The notes under the pieces were generated by a model. That model worked only from the letters and a program-made list of their open reading frames with translations. It had not been told where the DNA came from and searched no databases. The position numbers and the translations under genes are program-made. From positions 186,001 to 250,000 of the forward strand of contig NC_019867.2 in NCBI RefSeq assembly GCF_002234675.1: a stretch of DNA of 64,000 nt, in the 5' to 3' direction. This DNA is from Oryzias latipes. Its lineage: Eukaryota; Chordata; Actinopteri; Beloniformes; Adrianichthyidae. Of this stretch, positions 42,961 through 54,800 are shown one piece after another; position 1 is the first letter of the stretch, and every line of letters starts with the position of its first letter.

Positions 42961-42998
42961 TTTGATCTTTTAATGTCTACTGTTTCTTTTTCCACTGA

Positions 42999-43900
42999 GT
43001 GCCATTGGAATTTTGTTGTAGGAATACAATAAAATCTGGGAATCTTTGGGGGGTGGAGGAGTTCCCAGGCCGTAGTCTCTTTCTGTCTGGTGCGTCAGGG
43101 TCTTCCAGCCCCTTTTGGGTTCTTCTGCAGGAGGCGGTCCCACGTCGTTCCTTCAGGCTTGACCTGACCCCGACCATGGGAGGAGTCCGTTCCTCAGGAG
43201 CTCGCCTGTGGGCCCCGACCCCAGGCCTGGCTCCAGAATGGGAACCAAGCGGCGCCAATGCGGGCGGCGTAACGCGATCTTGTCTTTTCCTTCTCACAAA
43301 GAAGGTTATGGACCGCTCCTCGTCATGGCTCACCCCCCAGGACCTGGGCCGGGACCAGGTTTCCCACGGTCCTGGTCCTCCCGGGATCCTTCTGGGATCC
43401 ACCTGGGATCACTCGAGTTCTCCAACCACTCCACCGATTGGTCCTTGGAAACAGACAGCGGAGACTGTCAATAACCCCATACAGAGGGGGGTCTTCATCT
43501 TTGTCAGTAATTATGCTACTAATGTCTCACTAATGGGAGGGGGGGGGCACTGTCGGGGTCTACTTGATCTTCTTAAGCAGATCCTGATCATCCGGGATCA
43601 CAGTCCTAAAGTTTCTAGATTATGGAAGAACTCCAGAACCAACTGTCTGCTGCCATGCGGGGGGAGATAACACCCCCGTGCCCCCCTCCCCTCTCCCTCA
43701 TGGCCCCCCAGGACTGAAGGGCCATGTTGCTGATAAAGAACAACCAATTAAATTTTAAGACTCCCCCCCCACCCTCCGCTACCGGCCAGGACCAGGATGT
43801 ACCTGCGACCCCCCCCCCCCCTCTCTCTACAGTGAATGGACTAGTCCAGAGGCAGAGGGGTGGAGAGACATAGGAAAGTGATGTAAGAGAGAGGGGGGGT
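42999..43900. other. Unrecognised GC-rich intergenic sequence
   Basis: Overlapping open frames exist on both strands (plus 42999-43670, minus 42977-43402), but neither shows a domain I recognise and the composition is low complexity in places (runs of C and G). It may be part of an unnamed repeat. I do not support a gene here. Confidence 0.35.
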
Positions 43901-43909
43901 CGTTTCTGT

Positions 43910-43971
43910 AAACGTGAGGACCGGCACACGACCGCTCACACGAGCGCGGCGACAGACACGGGCACGAGCAG
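43910..43971 (+). other. Possible non-coding first exon of dmtn
   Basis: A CpG-rich stretch ends in the strong donor GAGCAG|GTAAGAC at 43971/43972. It sits upstream of the dmtn coding exons on the same strand and has no start codon. A perfect CRE TGACGTCA (44058-44065) and an AGATAA GATA-type motif (44069-44074) follow within 100 bp. This is a guess from splice and composition signals only. Confidence 0.25.
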
Positions 43972-44489
43972 GTAAGACGCCACGCAGAGATTTGGGGAGC
44001 GCGTGCACATCGCTGCAGCTGCGGGAATGCGACATCATTTTGTATCCAGAGCGGAGCTGACGTCACTTAGATAACCGCGTGCTCAGGTGCGTGAGGTAAA
44101 AACCTCCGCGCGCTCTGATGGACTTTAAAGATGCGTCATCAGGTTCAAACGTGAAACGGCGAGAAGATGCTGGAACGTCGTTGTCGGGGGTTACGTAACC
44201 CCGCCCCCCGGAATCATCCAGAAATCATATTAAAGTTCAGATTAAGTTGGACGTCTCCTCTTCATCACAGAGGAAGAGCAGTCTACATGAGCTGAAGATC
44301 CTGACTCCTCCCCTCACAGGTGGAGGTGCTGCTGGATCGATTAGGTCTGAACTCATCTATCGCTGATCTTGGATACTCATCACTAAAGCCCTATTCTGAC
44401 CTTTGACCCCTAGAAAACCAAACATGTTCAAAGCATTAAGCTTTAGTTTTCATTAATGTCTTTATATTCAGTTTTCTGGATATTTTTTT

Positions 44490-44700
44490 CTTCTGGATAC
44501 TTTATTTATCCCTCAATGGGCTCAGGAGGAGGTAGCGTTAAGGGTCTTGCCTAAGGACCCTCATTAAGTGATGTTAACTGCTCGCCATTGATATGGTAAT
44601 TGCCCCCAGTACCATTGTTTCTTCCCCTCCGGGAACCAAACCCTGGATTCCTGCATGGTAGCCTCTCACCTTACCAACCGAGCTACTCAGCCTCCGAAAT
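44490..44700. mobile_element. Retroposon remnant
   Basis: TTTATTTATCCCTCAATGGG resembles fish LINE/SINE tails, and GGGAACCAAACCCTGG followed by TTACCAACCGAGCTACTCAG resembles an inverted tRNA-like SINE head. The family is not certain. Confidence 0.4.
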
Positions 44701-45427
44701 CTGGAATTTATTCCAACATGATTTACCAAATGTGACAAAGAAAAGAACTCCTGAAAAGTTTGTACCTTTTTTTCTGTTTATTTTATTCATTGTTTATATT
44801 ATATCTGTTACAGTTAAATAATAAATGATGTCGCACGGACGTCTGAATCCACCGTCTGGTATTTCCTGTGGATTTTTGAAACATTTGTCATGAAGAATCT
44901 ACATTTTTGAGCTTTGAAGTGTTTTATAATATTCATAAAACAAAAACAAGCTAAAGTGGCTGTCCCCCTAAAAACCTGCTCTCTGCGCACCGGCCCCTCC
45001 CAACCCACAAAAACAAGAGGGTCCTCACATTGTGACATCACAAATTCAGGAACCGCCCCTTCCAGGAAGAGTCTGTCTTTTTTTCTTTTCTTGAAATGAT
45101 CTCTGTAGGAGGCAATCTGTAAACTACAAACTCCTACAGTCCATGAACGTCTCCCAGCAGAATGGCTCCTTCCTCTATTTCTGGAACATGAGTCATCCTC
45201 ACTTTCCAGCAGAAACTCTGCTGATCAGACCCGACTGCAGCAGAACCAGCAGAGCTGCTGCTGCCAGAGGTTCTTCATTCTGCTAGAAACCGGTTTATGA
45301 GAACGTTCTGGTCTAAAGTTCCGGGATGACGTTTGGTTCCAGTCCTTCTGTGGAGAACGGCGGCCTCTGAGGCGTTGATAACACGAGAGTTTGATCCGAG
45401 TGACTTCTGCAGCTCTTATCTCAGTCT

Positions 45428-45498
45428 GCAGCCGGGGGGGGGGGGGGGGCGGCTCATGGTCTTTGGTGGGGCTGGAGGGGGGGGGGGGGGGGGGGCAG
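45428..45498 (+). repeat. Two long poly-G tracts
   Basis: Two runs of 15 or more G, separated by about 35 bp that itself contains GG pairs. Such sequence can form G-quadruplexes and is also a place where assemblies collapse or mis-count. Confidence 0.8.
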
Positions 45499-45642
45499 TT
45501 CATGGTGTTAGTGAAGCCATAGAGAGAGTAAGTAAAGTGAGAGAGTTGCTGAGTCCACACCCCCAGACTCTCAGGGAGACCACCAGGACCAGGAACCAAT
45601 GCCCAACCAGCACGCTGATCAGCTGTGATGTACAGGAGCAGA

Positions 45643-45880
45643 CAAGGAACCGGAGGTTCCAGCAGAAGAGGAACTGGAGGTTTCAGCAGACGAGGAACCG
45701 GAGGTTCCAGCAGAAGAGGAACCGGAGGTTTCAGCAGACGAGGAACCGGAGGTTCCAGCAGAAGAGGAACTGGAGGTTCCAGCAGAAGAGGAACCGGAGG
45801 TTCCAGCAGAAGAGGAACTGGAGGTTCCAGCAGGCGAGGAACCGGATGTTCCAGCAGAAGAGGAACCTCCGGTTCTACTG
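45643..45880. repeat. 24-bp minisatellite with palindromic unit
   Basis: About nine and a half copies of a 24-bp unit whose core is GGAACCGGAGGTTCC, a 6-bp stem with a GGA loop, followed by AGCAGAAGA or AGCAGACGA. The final unit carries the core in the inverted form (AACCTCCGGTT). Open frames across it read as RRGTGGSS or FQQKRNRR repeats and are not supported as protein. It lies between rsph14 and the first sure dmtn exon. Confidence 0.9.
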
Positions 45881-47247
45881 GTAGCTTGAAAACAGGCTGA
45901 ACTGAATGAGGCTTTTCTAAAGGAACTTTAGAACAGGTGGAACCAAAACCTCTCAGGCGACTGAAGGGAGCAGAAAGTGGGATGTCAGCTGGTTCTCAGA
46001 ACAGACAGCTGTAAAATCAATGACCGGCACTAAAGACCCCCCCAATGAAGCCAAGGCCATAACTCATTAGAATTGTCCCCCCCCCCCCCCCCAGGAGGTC
46101 CTCCACGTTCTTAGATTCCAGAAGCATCTTCTGTTCTGCTGAAGTCTTTCTTGCAGACTGTCAGGGTTTGATTGAAGTCCCTCAGGCGTGGCCTGGGGGC
46201 GGGGTTACCTTTGACCCCTGCGGTTCGTCAGAGTCCAGGTGGCATCTCTGTTTTTGTCTTTCTGCTTGGTCGGTAACCTAGCAACCGTGTGTTGTTCCCA
46301 AGCGTTGGAGGGACTGACCTGCTGATGTCAAATCCAACACTGTGCTGTCGCTATGGTTACCAGGGGGGGGCTGCACATAGGAGACCCAGCTGCAGCTTGG
46401 ATCCCCGGTTCTGCAGAATTTCTGTGTTTTCATTGGTTCCACACAGGGGGAGGGGCTTGTGGATGGTTTGGGACTGTCGATCACATGACTGGGTAAAGAC
46501 AGTCTGGTTAAATCCTGCTACTGAGTGCCGGGGAGCCTTCAGTTACTTTAGTAACTGAAGGATTACTTTTTTTGTGTTTACTTCCAAACTTAACAGAGAT
46601 TTATTCTGGAAGGTACCATCTTCTACGTCTTGTGGTAAAGTTTAAAAGCTGCCGTTTGTGCGATACAGCAGCTGATATCAAACGTTTGTTTCTGGAAATA
46701 AACGTTTGTTTTGGGTTCCTGAAGGACATAAAGGAACGTTTCAGTGGACTCTTATTTTGGAAAGGAAGTGACTCGTTGATCAGAGGTCCATTATCTGTCT
46801 GTTTCAGGTGCTGAATGCAGCAGACGTGGACCCCCTCCCTGACTGAGAACGTGCACACAAAGACACCAGTGCCTCTGCCTGCACGTGACACCCCCCCCCC
46901 CCACGTGCACAGGTTGGTACAAAGCTGCAGACCCTAGAAACAATCTCTTTGTGTTGTGGCTCAGCTTTCACATGGATCAGCAAAAGAGCCCAAAATAACC
47001 TGACAGGAACCGAACCGGCCAATCAGACGAGTTTGCAGGGGTCAGCATGGCCTGAACTTCCTGTTGGGATCTCCGCCAATCCTGAGAGTTTTGTTTAATC
47101 ATGAATCATGAAAAGCTGTTTGTAAATGTGTGGAACCCAAAGGGAGGGTCGGGTTCTGTCGCTCACCTGAGAAAAGTTCTGAACTCTTCAACTCTTTCAC
47201 GGTTCTTGCAGAGACTCTAGGTTGATGTTCTCTGGTGTTGTTTTCAG

Positions 47248-47282
47248 GACCGGACCGGTCAGCAGTCGGGATGATTCCTACG
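47248..47282 (+). CDS. dmtn: Candidate dmtn start exon (four codons)
   Basis: An acceptor (GTTTTCAG) and a donor (ACG|GTAAAC) bound a 35-nt exon containing ATG-ATT-CCT-ACG at 47271-47282. It ends in phase 0, matching the phase 0 start of the first sure dmtn exon at 48814, and would give M-I-P-T before [10 protein letters not shown]. Human dematin has only a few residues before this point. No transcript evidence is available, and other tiny exons could serve equally well. Confidence 0.35.
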
Positions 47283-47412
47283 GTAAACACCTTTTTATTG
47301 TTCATGCCCTGCTGGGGGGGGGGGGGGGGGGGGAGAACACATGATAGAATGCTGTTTGGGGTTCTAAGTAGGGTTCTCTTTTCTCTGCTGCAGCGGTCCC
47401 AAACTCTTTTAG

Positions 47413-47625
47413 CCCTTGTTCTATCCTAGGCACTTTACCATTGGGAGTTGGGTCATCTAGACCCACCAGACAGTGCTCTGAACCTTTTTTCTTCAATGAT
47501 TTGTGATCTTCACTGGTGTCCATGGATTACATGAAATCTTTCCACCTTTATCCACCTTTGTCATGGTAGGGAGAACACCTCAATGGAAGGGGGGGTCATC
47601 TAGACCCCATAGGATAGCACAAGGG
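47413..47625 (-). mobile_element. piggyBac-like MITE, copy 2
   Basis: The most complete copy. The ends are CCCTTGTTCTATCCTAGG and (reverse complement) CCCTTGTGCTATCCTATGG, an inverted repeat of about 18 bp with three mismatches. The interior matches copies at 1698 and 62165 in reverse orientation. The flanks are TTTTAG and ATAAG rather than clean TTAA. Confidence 0.65.
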
Positions 47626-48289
47626 ATAAGAAGCAAATCGACTTTGAAATTGTGTCGATTTCTTTTCAAAGATGAAGATTGATGGAATCAAAGTTCTTTC
47701 TACAAATTCAATAAAGTCAACAGTACAGCTTTTTTCTAGAAGCTCATTATAACACAGAACCCAATCCAAGGCAGAAGATTGATCACATTTAGGGGTTGTC
47801 TTCACTTTAACACGAAGGAGGATTCTCAGAACAGAAAAAATCCTAAATGGGAGTTTCCCTTTAAAGTCACATTGGAGGCTAACCACCGACGCTAACTTCA
47901 GCTGAATCCGACTTTTAATGTTGTGACAAATAAATAAAGCAAAAACAAATTCAGTCTTTTCTAAATATAATAATAAAGGTGAATCCACCGCGTCTGAAAC
48001 ATTATCATCAGCATACATGACAGAATCTGTCGCGCGTTTCAAGCAGAACGCATTTGGTACATAGAACAAGTGTCTCAAGAAATCCATATTTCCAGGAAGG
48101 TTTGTCTGTAAAGAGCAGCTCTATGTTTTTCTGACGTTTCATGACCAAAGCTGGTCATCAGAGGTTTCTGGTGAGCTGCTCTGAACTTTCTTTCTATATC
48201 CATTAAAATCGTAACATTTGTTCCAATTTCTCAAACAGATATGTTCCGATATTTAAGATTCAAGAAAAAGTACTTTTTTATTGTCCCAG

Positions 48290-48762
48290 TGTCCTAGAAG
48301 GGTGGAGCATCTCTGTGGGAATGAGAGGAAGGGGGAGGTTCCAGGGAGCAGAGAAGAAGAAGCTGGAGGACTTGAAGTTCTCAGGGTGAACAGATTAGAG
48401 GTGGAGAGACGTGTGAAGCAGGTTGGAGGTTTCAGCCTGAAAGGTGTAGCAGACTGTGGGGAGAGAAGCTAGGATGTTGGTTCAGAGACCCTAAAGCAGA
48501 GACAGGAGGAAGAGGAGGAGGTAGCAGGGATGAAGATGCTGAGGTTCTCTGAGGAACCAGGATGGATCATTGAATCCATCAGAAGATCACATCATGGTGG
48601 ATGTTCTGGAGATCAGTGCACGTTTGAGAGGAGGAGCAGTGATGATGATGATGAACGGATGCTGAAGGTGGAGCTACGACCATAGAGGAGGTTGATGGAT
48701 GAGGAGGATGCAGACAGATGGAGGAGTGACTGTGGCGCCCCCTAAAGGAGGCAGCAGCAAGA
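48290..48762 (+). mobile_element. Degenerate LINE 3' remnant upstream of dmtn
   Basis: Purine-rich sequence (GATGCTGAAGGTGGAGCTAC, GAGGAGGATGCAGACAGATG) ends in GTGGCGCCCCCTAAAGG and an AGCAGCAAGAAG tail, resembling the 3' end of an abundant teleost RTE-like LINE that finishes with a GTGGCGACCCC motif. Frames are broken. Identification is by resemblance only. Confidence 0.4.
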
Positions 48763-48813
48763 AGTCATCTTGGTTTTTGGCAGCACTCACACAAAGTCTC
48801 TTTCTTCTGGTAG

Positions 48814-51800
48814 CATCCGGCCCAGACGTCTCCGGGAAGTGTTCTGTCTCTCAGAGGAACCGTCTTTCCCGGATCTCCTGCTGCCAGCATCACGGTGAGC
48901 TCCATCAGATCTGGATTCTGTCTTCCACGTCAACCCATGAGTGGAGCTGTTGAGGAGCCTCAAAGCCACGCGATGACATCATCGCCGGACCTGCATGGTC
49001 GGGTTATGAGCATGAAATCAAGGGACAAAGGGTTCCCATGTGTGAGGGGGGGCGTCTTTCAATAAAGACCTCGCTGTCCTCAGAAAATATTTTAAATAGT
49101 TGAACTGAGCTTATCTGTGGAATCTTCCCACCTTCAGGCCAGACTGGAGGACCAGATAATCGGGTACAAAGATCTGGCCGCGCTGCCGGCAGACAAAGCC
49201 ATTCTGGACATCGAGAGACCGGATCTCATGATCTACCAGCCGCACTACGTCTACAGCACTCTGGAGGTAAGGGGGGGTCCAGACCGATCAGCCTCTGCCT
49301 GATTCTTATGAGTCGCCGTATTCAGGACCAGTTCCAGAATCTGGTTCTGGAGCTTCATGAAGCCTCTGACCATCACTGTCAACTCTGTGCGGCTGGAGAA
49401 GACGACAGGTGCACAAAACCTCAAGGTTTTAGAAAATTCAGGGGCCTAGAACAGGGGTCCCCAAATCCAGGTCTGGGGGGTCCCACATATTTTCCAACCA
49501 ACCTGCCATTGAAGCTCCTTATTGGCTAAACACACCTGATCCAGGTAATCAGCAGCAGATAGGGCAGGGTTTTCTGGAACAGCAGCAGGACAGCAGCAGG
49601 CCTTCCAGGCCTGGATTTGGGGATGCCTGGTCTAGAAGGTTGACTTGATACACCCCACCCCAGCCCCCATGCAGCCCACCCCCTCCCCATTCAGAGCCGG
49701 CAGGAACAGATTTATTTCCAAACCTACAGCTTTAAAACGATCATGAATTTGCCCAAAAACAAAAAAAAACATTTTGGTTTCAAATCACCTCCATCCCAGT
49801 TTTTCTCAGCTCTGCGTGATCAGTATGACATCATTCATTTCCATTAAACCATTTCACCATCAGCTGTGAGGCATGATGGGGCAGCAGGACTGACAAACTG
49901 AAATACATGAATGTCTGAACAGGAAGCATTTCACTGATCTGAAACTACAGCCGCTTCCTCAACAGGAGGTTCTTCCCAGTTTTTCTGCCCCATGCTTCAA
50001 CTCATGGATGAAGTGGAACGATTTCGATTTGGTTCCTGTGTTTAAAGTGGAAAACTTTAAATAGAAAGAAAAGAAAGCTTTAGGAGACGTTCCGTCACTC
50101 GTTCTCCTCCGTGGAATATGTTGGGTTTGTAGACACGGGTCCATCTGGGTTTGGAAAAGTCTGTTTCTTTATGTCTGCTTTTTTCATGGACATGTCCATG
50201 TCTTCTGTCCTCCAGAGGTCCCTGTCTCCTCTTCCTTCTCCTCAGGTTAGACAGCACTTTCTCTTTATTAGCTTTGAGCTTTTTCATAGTTTCTACAGTA
50301 ATCATTGATAACCCTAACCCTTAACATTCAAAGTTTTTGTTTCTAAACCTTTTCATACAAACTCTGCAGTTGTGTCCTGAATGACGTGTTAGAATCAGAA
50401 GGTTTCTCTCCAGCAGGTGTTCTCACTGGGTTCCAGTCGTTCCGGAGAACCACCTTTTTGCTTTTCTCAGCTTTCAGAATCCAACGGTTGTAAAGTCGCG
50501 GTAGTTGGACATGCCACGTACACACCACGCACACGTCGAGTACAGGCAAAGTACACTCCACTTACACGCCATGTACACGCCAAGTACACACTAAGTACAC
50601 GCTACATACACGCAGAGTACACACCACATACACGCCAAGTACACGCCGAGTACACGCCAAGTACACGCCGAGTACACGCCAAGTACACGCCACGGATTCT
50701 TTTACTGCAGAACCCTCCAGGGCACTCTGATCAACTGTTGAGAAAGTTCCACACGAGACACGGGCAGAACATAAAATGTCAAATGTACTTTTTTGGCAGG
50801 TGACCTATTTGGAAAACGTTCTCTAAACATCGGAAAAATTGTTCGTAACCCGATCAAAAGAACCCGTAACAACATCTGTCTCATTGAAAAATTGATGAGA
50901 ATAATCAGAACCTTGAGCAATGTTCCGTTTTTCAGGTCAAACAACAGTCTACTTCAGAAAGGAACCAAGTTCTGCTTCTTGTTCTCCAGAGCCCATCCAA
51001 GGAGTCAAAAGAATGCCTGGAGAACCCGTCGCCTGGAGGTTCCTCACCATGTTCCACCATGCTCAGTACCAGAACCCACAGCATCCACACACCAGGGACT
51101 CTAACCGCACTAAACGTGGCGAGCCCTTCGTCTTCTGGGTCCAAAGGCAGCGTGCAGCACTTTCACCGCCCAGGTAAGAAGAGCTGCAGGTTTTCTGTCG
51201 GATTTCATCTTTAGGTCCACAAACGTCACTGAAACAAGCAGCTCTTCTCAAACTCAGTGTCATATGTTATAGAAACAAAGGAACTGACAAATGCAGAACC
51301 AAAACACTCTGAATCAGTTCTCTAACGCAGTGGTTCCCAACCACCGGGAAATTTTGGCACCGGGACGCACAGAAAGAAAAAATAATTTCCATTTTATTGT
51401 TTTTTTTCTCGAAAAAAACGTTTTATTTTGAAAAGTGACCGGATTCTCTCTGTTACATCTGTAACACTTAACGCACGTCAAAGTCGCTACACCAAACATC
51501 ACGTGATACACACCGTGTGTTGCACCTCAACCCCCCCCCCACCGGTCCGTGGTAAACGTGCCTTGCGTTGTACCGGTTTGCGGTGACAAAAAGGTTGGGG
51601 ACCACTGCTCTAACCTGTTTGATATCAGACTATTATATATTGTTATATTCCTGTTTACAACCAAAATGACAGATTTCCTCAGAACGTTCATGAAACTGTT
51701 GAACCACTGAAACTGCAGCAGTGACAGAAGGAAACCCTCTGAAAGCCAGTCTCATTTCACATTAGGATGTTAATATGAACATATATGTTTCTATGCATCC

Positions 51801-54800
51801 ATAGCCAAGTTCCATCTTTGGTGGCTTTAAAGGCTCAAACTCACAAAAAATATGGCGCAGCATCCGTTTCCTAATCTTACCGATTCAAGTTCAGGGCCAG
51901 GAGGATGCTGGAGCCTATCCTGATACTGTCAGCCAAAGAGAAGGTTCCCCTGGACCAGACGGGTCTCCGGTCCATCACAGGGACACACAACCACACACAC
52001 ACTAAAACAGCTTTTGTTATTGTGTAAACCGTGAACAGTTTGTGTGTCAAGACTCCACGGTCTGTCCAGATCTTCCAGCCTCTGCAGAAACTCTTCTTCC
52101 AGATGAAAACTTGCTCTTGTTGCTGTTGAGTGTAGTGGAAGTGGGTGGGGGGTGGGGTGCATGGGTGAGGGCCGTAATGTGGGATTTAAACAGTATAACA
52201 GTCTGCATTTGTGATGCCATCAGAGAAAACTGCATAACAAGTCTGTATGGAGTCGAGCTCAGCTAGTCTGTCTTTCAGAAAACGGCTCCAACATCTACAG
52301 GAGGCCCCCCATCTACAAGCAAGGTGAGTTCTCAAGGTTCCCAACAGAACCTCTGGAGCTGGAACACAGCAGGGTCAGCCCCCACTACCAAACTACCACC
52401 CCCTGCTGTCAGTTTAAGCAGCTCTAACCTACTGTGTGGGTGTGTGTGTGTGTGGGTGTACATGTGTGGGTGTGTGTGTACATGAATGTGTGTGTACGTG
52501 TTTATGTGTGTGTGTCTACATGTATGTGTGTACATGTATGTGTGTGGGTGTGTGTGTGTACATGTACGTCTATGTGTGTGTGTACATGTATGTGTGTGTG
52601 TGTACATGAATGTGTGTGTACGTGTTTATGTGTGTGTGTCTACATGTATGTGTGTACATGTATGTATGTGTGTGCAGATGTGATGTCACCGGGCGTCCCT
52701 CAGGGAAAACACATCGAAGATCTAATCATCGAGTCCTCAAAGTTTCCCGCCGCTCAGCCTCCAGATCCCACCCAGCCCTCCAAGATTGAAACAGACTACT
52801 GGCCCTGCCCCCCCTCTTTGGCTGTGATTGGTATGACCCAAACATACACAACATGAATACACACCTTATTATCAGAGAGAGTAGACGTCAGAGAGGAAGA
52901 TCTGTTCCAGAGGAACAGATAAACGAGTGGAGGGAGGAAAACACCGTTGATCGGAGCTGCTGCAGACTAGTAGAGGATGGAGAGACTCTAGCTAGACGGC
53001 ACAGGATGGTGGTGTGAGGAGGTAGTGAGGAAGATGAGGAGAAAATGAAAGATGAAGAGGGAAGAATTCTGAGTGGTTTTTAGGCAGGAGATGAAGGAGA
53101 TTTTTGGAGGTCATGAGGGTCTTCCTAATGACTGGACGTGTCCAGAGACTGAGACTGAGAGGAAGGAAGCTGGTGTTTTATCCCAAACGAGGAGACCAGA
53201 TCCGGAGACCTGATGGAGGGATGAAGACATTCAGGATAGAGAGAGAGAAAGATTGATTGACAGGAGATTAAAACTATTTGTTGCAAAATTCAACAGCATT
53301 GGTCATTTAAAAAAACACTTGATAAAGGTGACAAACGTAAAAAGCATCAAAAAATCATAATACATGTGAAGCAAACGTCCACAGTTCCATCAGTCTGAGA
53401 AGTCCAGGTTCCTGTTTCCTTCTCCTGTTTCTAATGGTTACTGCCGTGGGGTAAAAACTCTTCTGGGGCGTTTGCCTGAAGGTAATGATCTTCTTCGCTC
53501 TGTTGAGGCAGCAGGGGCTATGCGGGGTTTCCAGGGTGGGGAGAGGGCACCAACAGTCTTTGGGTGGTGTTGATGACGCGCCGTGGAACCAAGATCATCT
53601 ATAGTCTGTTAGAAAAGCTTCTATGGCAGCGGGTTGGGGTTTCGGCGTTACAACGGGGGGTGTACTGTGGCCCAGTACGACCCCGGGGGGAGCCAGTACT
53701 GAGTGCCGTGGATGTTTGGCGGCCTACTCTGACTCTGTCTGTGACCGGAAACCACAGGCAGGTTGAAGGTGGTGGTGGCAAAGAGCAAACTAAGGACACA
53801 TGAGGACTTTTATGTCAGACCCTGGTCTTGATTGGATGGTTGAGGTGAACTTCTGGTCCTGTCTTTCTCAACTGGTCTGCAGCCAAACAGCTGCGGTACC
53901 AGACTGGGAGGTTGTTGCTTTGCTTTCTTGACTGGAGAGGTGATGTTGGTGGTCTGTGTGAAGTCATCAGTGATATGGTCCCTCAGGAATGTAGTGGTTA
54001 GCTCAGACTGCACTGGCTTTGATGGTGGGCGGGGCCTGTGACAGCAGCTGATAATGTGCCTCCTCCTGAAGGCCAAGGCGTCGTTGTCATTGACCACATT
54101 TGTGTCGTTTGCAAACCTGATTCCATGGTTTCAGACTCCAAATGGCCAGAACCCCTCCCACGCATCACAGGGAGGGACTGGAAAGAGAACACGCTCCAAA
54201 TCCCCAGACCAGAAGTGGACTGGACGGGTGAACTCCCAAAACCATCCAGCTCTTTGTGGAGGTTGTAGAGTGGATCGGCTGTTCCACAACCGGGAGGAGA
54301 AGCTCTTCCTGAATCTGAGGTCCAAATCTTGGTCAGATTCTCCTCTCCAGAATCCTAGCTAGACTGTCCCAGGGAGACTAGGTGGTGAAATTCCAGTCGG
54401 CTGAAGCTTTTGCACTACACCCAAGATGATCAACTGACCCCATCCTCCTCTTCCTCAGCTGAAGGTGTGTCTGCGGGTTGAGTAAATCCTCGAGATGCCC
54501 CCCCAGTAGACCATTACCCTGCTTCGTGCACTTTCTTTTCTTATCCTGTTTGATTAATTTATTTTCTCCGTCTTCTTTCTCGTGTTTGATTTTTTTTACT
54601 TGGCTGCACGGTGGTGCAGTGGTTAAGTCTAAGGTCCTGGTTCAAATCCTGGCTGGGGCCATTCTGTGTGGAGTTTGCATGGCGTCCACGTGCATGAGTG
54701 GGTTTTCCTCCCACTGTCCAAAAACAGGCTTTTAAGTGTCACTGATGTGAAGAAGCATCAGGAACTGATGGGATGTTCTTTTTCCTTTTGGACACTTCTT

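Noticed and set aside
42999-43670. 223-codon plus-strand frame downstream of rsph14
   Set aside because: It overlaps an equally open antisense frame, and no domain or splice support is visible.
53810-54097. 95-codon minus-strand frame in a dmtn intron
   Set aside because: No domain is recognised; it lies in sequence that looks like decayed LINE DNA.
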